44,756 bases of DNA, taken from assembly GCA_022706685.1 (NCBI GenBank), contig JAKJCA010000019.1, forward strand, positions 1 through 44,756, given 5' to 3'. Positions 8,661-15,082 of this stretch are shown in pieces. The notes under the pieces are model-generated. The model ran no database searches, had not been told where the DNA came from, and saw only the letters and a list, made by a program, of their open reading frames with translations. Every line of letters begins with the position of its first letter. Within the stretch, counting starts at the first letter, position 1. Source of the DNA: Bacillota bacterium. GTDB lineage: Bacteria > Bacillota > Clostridia > Oscillospirales > Acutalibacteraceae. The translations under genes were made by a program, and so were the position numbers.

Positions 8661-10570
8661 ATGAAACCCAAGATAAAAGAGGCGGAAAATTCGCGGCAGC
8701 GCTGAGTATCCTGTGCGCCGCTTGCATGCTTTGCTCCTGCGCGGCCATGAACGCGGCGCAGCCGTCGGCGACCACCGGCGCGTCAACGCTCAGCGAAAGT
8801 GAAAGCAGCAGCCAAAGCACTTCAAGCAGCGGCCAGACAAGTTCAGCCCTCAGCGCGGACAGTGAACTCAGCAGCAGCGATACCGACGCTTCCTGGTCCG
8901 AACAGGGAGCCTGTATTATTACATTGAATAATACAACGGCCACTGTCAGCTCGACGGGCGCCGCGGCAAGCGGCGGCAAAGTAACCGTTACCAAAGCGGG
9001 CACCTATATTGTGCGGGGCAGTCTCGGCAACGGGCAGATTATCGTCAGCGCCGGCAGCAGGGACGATGTGCGCCTGGTCTTCGACGGCGTTTCGCTCACC
9101 TGCAAGAACTCCGCGGCGCTGGAAGTGCTCAGCTGCGACAAACTGATTCTGACGCTCGCGAAAGGCACGAGCAACACGCTGACGGACGGCAGTGACTACA
9201 GCCTCAGTCAAGCCGAAGAAGACGGGCCGGACGCCGCGCTTTTCAGCAAGAGCGACCTGACTGTCAACGGGAGCGGGGCGCTGATTGTTAAAGGCCTGTA
9301 TCAAAATGCGGTCAATTGCAAGGATTCGCTGAAACTGGTCAGCTGCACGCTGACGGCAGAGGCGGAAAACGACGCCGTCAAGGGTAAAGACTGTATCATC
9401 GCCAAAGGCGCGGTGATAAAAGTAACGGCGGTCAGCGACGCACTGGAATCCTCCGGTTCGACGAAAAGCGGCAGCGGCTTAATCATCCTTGAGCAATGCC
9501 GGGTCACTGTGTCGGCGGGCGGAGACGGCATTCAGGCGGCGGGCGCCGCCTTGCTGACCGGCACCGATTTTACCGCCGTGACGGGCGGCGGCAGCGCCAA
9601 CAGCATCAACGCCGGCAGCAACCAATTCGGCGGCGGATACACTGCCAGCACACAAACAGATGCAGTCAGCGCCAAGGCCATCAAAGCCCAAACTGAAATT
9701 GTCATCAACGGCGGCTCCATAAGTATCGATTCGGCGGACGACGCCATCCACAGCGATTGTGCCGTTGTCATCGAGTCCGGCAACATTAATATCGATTCGG
9801 GCGACGACGCCGTCCATGCCGACGATACCCTGACGGTCAAAAACGGCGCGATCAGCATCAAACAATGTTACGAAGGGCTGGAAAGCATGAAACTGACCAT
9901 CGCCGGCGGCATCATCGACATTACGGCGGATGACGACGGACTCAACGCGGCCGGCGGCAACGACTCCTCCTCGCTGGGCGGGCGGCCCGGGCAGAACAGT
10001 TTTTCATCCTCATCGGAACAATATTTAAAAATCAGCGGCGGCCGCATCAGCATCGACGCCGGCGGGGACGGTATCGACATCAACGGCTCGGTGACGATGA
10101 CCGCGGGCACGCTGACGGTTAACGGGCCCTTATCCGACGGCAACGGCGCGCTGGATTACGACACCGGCTTTCAGATGACAGGCGGAACGATTGCCGCGGC
10201 GGGAAGCGCCGGCATGGCCATGGCGCCGGATACCACTTCAAGCATTTGCAGCGTTTTAATCAATTTCGACTCCGCACTTGCGGCCGGCACGACCGTTCGC
10301 ATACAGGATGAAAACGGAAAGACCGTCATCGCCTTTACGCCGGTCAAACAATTCCAGTCCCTCGCCCTAAGCTGTTCGGCGCTCAAAAACGGGCAGACCT
10401 ACACCGTCTACACGGGCGGCACGGTTAGCGGAGCGGACGCGCAGGGCCTGTGCCTCGGCGGCACCGCAAGCGGCGGAACAGAAACGGAAACGTTTACCGT
10501 CGAATCGGCGGTGACCACGATAGGCAAAAGCAGCATCAACCCCGGTGGACCCGGCGGCTGGCATCCGTGA
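8661..10570 (+). CDS. Beta-helix carbohydrate-binding-type lipoprotein (Cthe_2159-like); frame break in the signal peptide
   Basis: About 635 residues. A Ser/Thr-rich linker follows a lipoprotein signal peptide whose hydrophobic core ends in LCSC, a plausible lipobox. The body is a series of about 20-residue repeats such as GGSISIDSADDAIHSD and SGNINIDSGDDAVHAD, typical of right-handed beta-helices of the Cthe_2159/DUF4353 family, whose founding member binds polysaccharide. The end is Gly/Pro-rich (NPGGPGGWHP). The best start, ATG at 8661 with AGAAGGG nine bases upstream, reads MKPKIK and then runs off frame. Adding one A to the AAAA run at 8675-8678 gives MKPKIKRGGKFAAALSIL, a normal signal peptide. 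Without it, only a GTG (8615) or TTG (8570) start with no ribosome site is in frame. This is either a sequencing error, a phase-variable tract or a recent null mutation. The VTC gene follows 36 bases downstream. Confidence 0.8.
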
Positions 10571-10606
10571 CCGGCAGCCGGAAAAAAGCAGAGAAGGAGG
10601 AACAGC

Positions 10607-11443
10607 ATGGCTATCAAAGCGTTTAACCGCCGTGAAATCAAATGCGTCGCCGGTGAGCGGCAGGCCGCAGAACTGCTTGGCCTGATTGGGCAGCGCATGA
10701 AACCGGACAAATACTGCCCGGACGGGCGATGCAATAAAATTTTTAACATTTATTATGACACGCGCACCAACGATGTCATCCGCGCTTCTCTCGCCAAGCC
10801 TTATTACAAAGAAAAACTTCGCTTGAGAAGCTATGAAATCGCCGACTCTCCCCAGCGCCAGGTCTTTTTGGAACTTAAGAAGAAAATCGGTTCTACCGTC
10901 AACAAGCGGCGCGCCCAGCTGACGCTTAACGAAGCGTACGACTTTCTGGCCAAGGGGAAACAGCCGGATACGGACGATTACCTGAACCGGCAGGTTCTCG
11001 GCGAGATTGCCTGGTTCCTGCATACGCACGACGTGTATCCGGTCTTATTCTTATGCTACTCAAGGATGGCTTTTTGCGGTAAAGAAGATAACGACCTGCG
11101 GGTGACCCTTGATTCGGACCTTCTCGCCCGGCGGTATGATTTGCAACTGGAAAAAGGCTGCTACGGCCGGCCGGTGCTCGAACCGGGGAAAAGGATTGTG
11201 GAGATAAAAGTTGCCCAAGCCGTTCCCCTGTGGCTGGCCAGTGCCCTTTCGGACCTGGGATTATATAAAACAAGTTTTTCAAAATACGGCACCGAATACA
11301 CCAGCAGCATCCGGCTGACGCAGGTACCAGGCGCACTGCGCCGCCCGCTGCCTTTGGCGCAAAGCGCCGCGGCCGTGATATTAAAAAAAGGAGAAACATC
11401 ATGTCTGACATCATTTTCGGCTCAACCATCGGCGACACGCTAA
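10607..11443 (+). CDS. Polyphosphate polymerase (VTC) domain-containing protein
   Basis: A 278-residue cytosolic protein with the alternating charged beta-barrel motifs of the VTC/CYTH triphosphate-tunnel fold: NIYYDT near residue 46, KEKLRLRSY near 69, VFLELKKK near 87, a central arginine-rich segment and EIKVAQAVP near 197. In yeast Vtc4 this fold makes inorganic polyphosphate from ATP; most bacterial members are untested. GGAGG lies seven bases before the ATG. Its 3' end overlaps the DUF4956 gene by 43 bases, so the two are probably translated together. VTC and DUF4956 genes are frequent neighbours in Firmicutes, often with CotH-type kinases; here a beta-helix lipoprotein takes that place. 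The last 30 residues lie in the overlap and look non-conserved. Confidence 0.85.
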   Translation: MAIKAFNRREIKCVAGERQAAELLGLIGQRMKPDKYCPDGRCNKIFNIYYDTRTNDVIRASLAKPYYKEKLRLRSYEIADSPQRQVFLELKKKIGSTVNKRRAQLTLNEAYDFLAKGKQPDTDDYLNRQVLGEIAWFLHTHDVYPVLFLCYSRMAFCGKEDNDLRVTLDSDLLARRYDLQLEKGCYGRPVLEPGKRIVEIKVAQAVPLWLASALSDLGLYKTSFSKYGTEYTSSIRLTQVPGALRRPLPLAQSAAAVILKKGETSCLTSFSAQPSATR

Positions 11444-12087
11444 CCATCGCAAGCATGCTCGGGAGCCTCTTTGCGGCGCTGGGGCTGGGCCTTTTTATCA
11501 GCGCCATGTACCTGGTGACCCACCGCGGGGAATCGTATTCGTCCAGCTTTGTCATCACTCTGATCATGCTGCCGGCCATCATATCCGTGATTATCCTGCT
11601 CATCGGCAATAATGTGGCGAGGGCTTTCAGCCTGGCGGGCGCGTTCAGCCTGGTGCGCTTCCGCAGCGCGCCCGGTGACCCGAAGGACATTGCCTATGTG
11701 TTTTTCACGCTCGGCGTCGGCCTCGGCTGCGGGCTTGGTTACCTGGCTTATTCGGCGGTGTTCGCCGTCGTGCTCTGCCTGATGATGCTCTTGCTGACCA
11801 AGGTCCGGTTTGCCCGGCAGAAGAGCGACCCCATGCAGCTGAAAATCACCATTCCGGAAAATATGAATTACAGCGGGCTGTTTGACGACATCCTCAATAA
11901 AAGCACCGAGAAGTGGACGCTGCGCAAGGTAAAAACCAGCGACTTCGGCACGCTGTTTGAGCTGGTTTATTCCATCCGGCTGCGCAAAGACGCCGACCAG
12001 AAAAGCTTCCTCGACGAGCTGCGCTGCCGCAACGGCAACCTGAACATCAGCCTGACGCTGCAGGAAAACGACGAGAACGGCGGATGA
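11401..12087 (+). CDS. DUF4956 family membrane protein
   Basis: A 228-residue protein. Four hydrophobic segments fill the first 140 residues: about 18-40, 48-67, 98-113 and 118-135. They are followed by a cytosolic alpha/beta domain of about 90 residues with charged strands. The segment SLAGAFSLVRFRSAPGDPKDIAYVFF, given here as SLVRFRSAPGDPKDIAY for its core, is typical of DUF4956. The start ATG at 11401 has GGAG eight bases upstream and lies within the end of the VTC gene. The family has no proven function. Its constant pairing with VTC enzymes suggests it may be a channel or anchor that moves or localises the VTC product. It closes the lipoprotein-VTC-DUF4956 operon. Confidence 0.85.
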   Translation: MSDIIFGSTIGDTLTIASMLGSLFAALGLGLFISAMYLVTHRGESYSSSFVITLIMLPAIISVIILLIGNNVARAFSLAGAFSLVRFRSAPGDPKDIAYVFFTLGVGLGCGLGYLAYSAVFAVVLCLMMLLLTKVRFARQKSDPMQLKITIPENMNYSGLFDDILNKSTEKWTLRKVKTSDFGTLFELVYSIRLRKDADQKSFLDELRCRNGNLNISLTLQENDENGG

Positions 12088-12091
12088 AAGT

Positions 12092-12144
12092 CGACCTCTC
12101 CGTCAGGCTATCGCCTGCCGCCACTCCTGATGCAGGAGAAGCAG
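12092..12144. repeat. Intergenic repeat, copy A
   Basis: About 53 bases starting CGACCTCTCCGTCAGGC. They match copy B at 22168-22220 with only a few substitutions. Inside are two small dyads: AGGC-TATC-GCCT and CTCCTG-ATG-CAGGAG. The copy starts five bases after the DUF4956 stop codon. The two copies are non-coding and 10 kb apart, as expected for a short dispersed palindromic element. Confidence 0.7.
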
Positions 12145-12154
12145 ACAGAGGGCC

Positions 12155-12282
12155 GGAACCCCCGGAACAACACGGGGGTTGTTCCCTACGGCGTTAACAA
12201 AAAATATTATCCTCATGGACTCCCCTATGCCAGGGGAACTGACGCCGCTATACGAATCCTCAAAGGATTAGTATTTGGCGGC
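12155..12282. other. Chain of hairpins in a 355-base gene-free stretch
   Basis: The gap 12088-12442 has no plausible gene. After repeat copy A come a CCCCG/CGGGG-based stem (12155-12185), TCCCCT/AGGGGA (12221-12237) and a long composite dyad. The composite dyad pairs GCCGC 12244-12248 with GCGGC 12278-12282, ATAC with GTAT, and AATCCT 12255-12260 with AGGATT 12264-12269. Together they could be the rest of the repeat element or a folded transcript end. Confidence 0.5.
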
Positions 12283-12301
12283 TGAGAGGCAAAACGGAAA
12301 G

Positions 12302-12330
12302 CAACCTCTCCGTCAGGCGGCTCCGCCTTG
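12302..12330. repeat. Partial third copy of the intergenic repeat
   Basis: CAACCTCTCCGTCAGGCGG followed by CTCCGCCTTGC repeats the first half of copies A and B, with a GGCGG-CT-CCGCC variant of the small dyad. It lies 160 bases after copy A in the same orientation, so the two may bound one composite element. Confidence 0.5.
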
Positions 12331-12394
12331 CTGAAACATTTTGAAGTTATCAATGCGGGTTCCACGCGAACGGGTTTGTTGACCTGACAATAGC

Positions 12395-12422
12395 AAAAGG
12401 ACGCCGCGCGGGCGTCCTTTTT
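12395..12422. terminator. Bidirectional intrinsic terminator
   Basis: GGACGCC (12399-12405) pairs with GGCGTCC (12411-12417), flanked by AAAA on the left and TTTTT on the right. It serves both the lipoprotein-VTC-DUF4956 operon (plus) and the metallophosphoesterase (minus). Confidence 0.85.
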
Positions 12423-12442
12423 GATACTGCGGTCGCAAGTTT

Positions 12443-13828
12443 TTAGTCAATGACAAAATCGAACAGCGCGTAAACCAGGCCGAGGACTTCCACGATTTTA
12501 TAGAGGTCGGGGCCTGCGGGCTCCTCAAAAGGTTTTGCCTGGGTTTTGGTTTTGATGACGGTGAAACTGTCCCTGAGTTCGCCTGCGGGCGAGAACGCTT
12601 TGAAAACCAAACGATCGGCGCTGACCTCAAAGGTGGAGTAGACCGCCGCCGTGCCGTAGACGCGCTTGGCCGTCCACAGGTTCTGGAAGCGGAAATCCGA
12701 CACGGTTTCGTTTTGCAGGGCGTTCATCGAAATGTACATGGTCCCTTCGGGGTCGGTGATGCTGTCCGAAAAGCCGAAACCTGTAATCAAGCCGTTTTTC
12801 ATGAAATGCGAGCGGCCGTAAATATGGCTGTGGCCCCTGAGCATGACGTCGAGCCCGGCCCTGTCCGCGATTTCGGTAAACACGACGTGGGCGGGGAGGA
12901 TGACCGGATAAGCGGGCGTCATGATGTCGTGGTGCAGCATGCCGATGCGCCAGACCGCGTCCGGGTTTTTGCCCACCGCGTCTTTGGCAAAACGCAGGTG
13001 CTCGCTTGCGTTGCCGTTCGTGGAGTCAAAAACGAGGAACAGCGCACTGCCGTAACGGAACCAGTAGTCCCTGCCCGTCGCGCTCGCCATGCGGAAATCA
13101 AACTCGTTGGGGTTGTTGACATAGTTGCGCATCATATCGCCGCTCTTGTCGTGGTTGCCGACGGCAAAAGCGACCGGGAGGCTGCGGAGAACCGGCGAGG
13201 CCAGCAGGGCGTTCCATTCGCCGGGGACATAGCCGCTGCGGATCTGGTCGCCGCCCGAAAGCAGGAAGCCCGCATCGGGGTTATTCTGGAGCGCGGTGTT
13301 TAGAACGCTGTGGATTTTAAAGGAGGTATCCCTGCCGTAAGCCATATTGTTGGCATCATAGCCCTGATGGATATCGTTGACAAATAAAAACTTGAATGTT
13401 TCTGGCTGCACGGTCCTGAAAAAATACGGGCCGTAGGTCAGGCCGTCGGTGCCGTAGGTATAATAATACGCAGTGTCCGGCTCCAGGCCGGTCGCCGCGA
13501 CGCGGCAGGCGAGGAAGCCCTCGTCCGCCGGGGCGGCTGTTCCCGCAAAGACAACGGGAGCGCTCATATCGGGGTTTTTGCTGAGCGTGACAGCCGGGTT
13601 CTGAGCGCCGAGGGGGGCGTGCCAGGTAAAGCGCAACTGTGTCTCGTCCGCGCCGGGTGTGAGGCAGACGTTGGTGTTGACGTCCCCGGTCTCCTCCCAG
13701 TTCGCGTTCCATTCATCGCGCGAAACAGTGAAATCGGGCAGCGCGGGCCGGGCCGAGGCAAAAGGCGCGAAGCAAAGCAGGAGAACCAGGCAGCAGCCGA
13801 GAGCCGAAATCCGCTTGAACATAAACAT
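12443..13828 (-). CDS. Secreted purple-acid-phosphatase-like metallophosphoesterase
   Basis: A 461-residue protein with a classical signal peptide (KRISALGCCLVLLLCFAPFASA; mature start near residue 27). An N-terminal Fn3-like domain (about 50-140) resembles that of purple acid phosphatases. The calcineurin-type catalytic domain follows, with metal ligands in NDIH (D152, H154), GGDQ (D194), GNHD (N225, H226), MLHHD (H299/H300) and GHSH (H333, H335). It would hydrolyse phosphomonoesters or diesters outside the cell. AAAGG precedes the start. The next gene on this strand, the radical-enzyme activase, ends 224 bases upstream. A metal-dependent phosphatase facing a VTC operon across a terminator invites a phosphate link, but that is only proximity. 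Confidence 0.9.
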   Translation of the reverse strand: MFMFKRISALGCCLVLLLCFAPFASARPALPDFTVSRDEWNANWEETGDVNTNVCLTPGADETQLRFTWHAPLGAQNPAVTLSKNPDMSAPVVFAGTAAPADEGFLACRVAATGLEPDTAYYYTYGTDGLTYGPYFFRTVQPETFKFLFVNDIHQGYDANNMAYGRDTSFKIHSVLNTALQNNPDAGFLLSGGDQIRSGYVPGEWNALLASPVLRSLPVAFAVGNHDKSGDMMRNYVNNPNEFDFRMASATGRDYWFRYGSALFLVFDSTNGNASEHLRFAKDAVGKNPDAVWRIGMLHHDIMTPAYPVILPAHVVFTEIADRAGLDVMLRGHSHIYGRSHFMKNGLITGFGFSDSITDPEGTMYISMNALQNETVSDFRFQNLWTAKRVYGTAAVYSTFEVSADRLVFKAFSPAGELRDSFTVIKTKTQAKPFEEPAGPDLYKIVEVLGLVYALFDFVID

Positions 13829-14052
13829 TCATCCTTTCTCAGAATCTGCCGTCCCAATGACCGGCAATGATTCTTCTATGAATATGATATCAATTGTCGG
13901 AGTCTGCTTTTTAGCGCAGTCCAAAAAGCCCCGTTTATCGAATAACCATTTTATATAAATAAAGAATTATGAAAAGTCATTATTGCTATACAGCTTCATT
14001 TGAGATAACTCGGAAAAGAATATCGATGGTTTGCCTGTTCTCTAACTACGCC

Positions 14053-14871
14053 TTAAAACTCCGGTTTCTCCATCCCCAAACTGTCATACTTCCCATTGCC
14101 GAGGGCATGGTAAGGCAGGTAGACATGCTCGACTTTCCTGCCGAGGGATCCGAGTGTTTCAACGAGGCGCCGCTTTTCTTCCGGGGTGTCGTTGACGCCG
14201 GGGATTTCCGGCGTGCGGACGATCAGCTGTTTGGCGCGGCCGGCCAGCCGGCGGAGGTTGTTCAGAATACGCTCGTTGCCGGCGCCGGTCATTTTTCGGT
14301 GCAGGGCGCCGTCGACGATTTTGAGGTCATAGAGAAACAGGTCGGTCAGGGGCAGAACTTTTTCAAACGCCTTCCAGGGGACTTGGCCCGCCGTTTCGAT
14401 AGCGCAGGTGAAGCCGCGCTCTTTGCAGCCGGCCAGCATCTCGAGCAGAAAATCGGGCTGCCGCAGCGGCTCCCCGCCCGAAAAGGTCGCGCCGCCGCCG
14501 GAGTTTTCGTAAAACAGGGCGTCCTTGGCAATCTCCTCCACGACTTCCTGCGCAGAAACGCAGCGCCCCGTCATCACCAGAGCGCCCGCCCAACACTGCG
14601 CGGCGCAAGCGCCGCAGCGGACGCAGCGCGTCCTGTCGAACACCCTCGAGCTGTCTTCCATCCGGTGGCAGCCGTTAGGACAAAGCTGAAAGCATTTGCC
14701 GCAGCCGACGCACTTTTGGGGATAGAACATGATCTCGGGGTCTGCCGTAAGCCCTTCGGGGTTGTGGCACCACGCGCAGCGCATGCCGCAGCCTTTAAGG
14801 AACACGGTGGTCCGTATGCCCGGCCCGTCGTCGAGTGAAAAACGCTGGATGTCGAAGATCATTCCGTCCAT
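14053..14871 (-). CDS. Glycyl-radical enzyme activating protein (radical SAM)
   Basis: A 272-residue activase. The radical SAM motif is C28-x3-C32-x2-C35 (GCGMRCAWCHNPEG). Two ferredoxin-like 4Fe-4S sites follow: C54/C57/C60/C64 and C83/C86/C89/C93. The SAM-binding GGE motif is in TFSGGEPLRQP. This is the long activase type, with the extra-cluster insert of glycerol dehydratase, choline lyase and related activases, not the short PflA type. It abstracts hydrogen from the catalytic glycine of its partner, here the enzyme encoded just upstream at 15083-17386. The 211-base spacer between them is packed with hairpins and may set the enzyme:activase ratio. Confidence 0.93.
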   Translation of the reverse strand: MDGMIFDIQRFSLDDGPGIRTTVFLKGCGMRCAWCHNPEGLTADPEIMFYPQKCVGCGKCFQLCPNGCHRMEDSSRVFDRTRCVRCGACAAQCWAGALVMTGRCVSAQEVVEEIAKDALFYENSGGGATFSGGEPLRQPDFLLEMLAGCKERGFTCAIETAGQVPWKAFEKVLPLTDLFLYDLKIVDGALHRKMTGAGNERILNNLRRLAGRAKQLIVRTPEIPGVNDTPEEKRRLVETLGSLGRKVEHVYLPYHALGNGKYDSLGMEKPEF

Positions 14872-14903
14872 GGACCGCTCCGTTTTGCTATTACTATTTC
14901 ATA

Positions 14904-15074
14904 TAAAAATATGGACATATTTTTACCGGCTAGCAACGCTTGCCGCTGCGGTGCAAACCGCAGGTGAAAAGTATCAGCGACATTTCCGGCAGACCGACTG
15001 CCTACGGGCAGTCAAGCTGCTGCCGCTGTTATCGACAGCGGATTGAAAAGATAGATTTTGTCTATCTTTTCAAT
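14904..15074. other. Five consecutive inverted repeats between glycyl-radical enzyme and activase
   Basis: In plus coordinates: TAAAAATAT 14904-14912 with ATATTTTTA 14917-14925; CTGCGG 14946-14951 with CCGCAG 14958-14963; GACTGCC 14996-15002 with GGCAGTC 15007-15013 (four-base loop); CCGCTGT 15023-15029 with ACAGCGG 15035-15041; and a perfect 14-bp dyad ATTGAAAAGATAGA 15042-15055 with TCTATCTTTTCAAT 15061-15074. The last starts nine bases beyond the enzyme stop. No reading frame is credible here. It could be an attenuating or mRNA-processing region. Confidence 0.7.
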
Positions 15075-15082
15075 AGAAATAG

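Noticed and set aside
8661..8690. Programmed -1 ribosomal frameshifting in the lipoprotein leader
   Set aside because: The AUA AAA GAG context is not a canonical X XXY YYZ slippery heptamer and no downstream stem is evident; an indel in the A-run is simpler.
6190..14980. A shared GCAGGTGAAAAG 12-mer at 6193 and near 14960
   Set aside because: Dozens of 12-base matches are expected by chance in 45 kb, and the flanks do not align.
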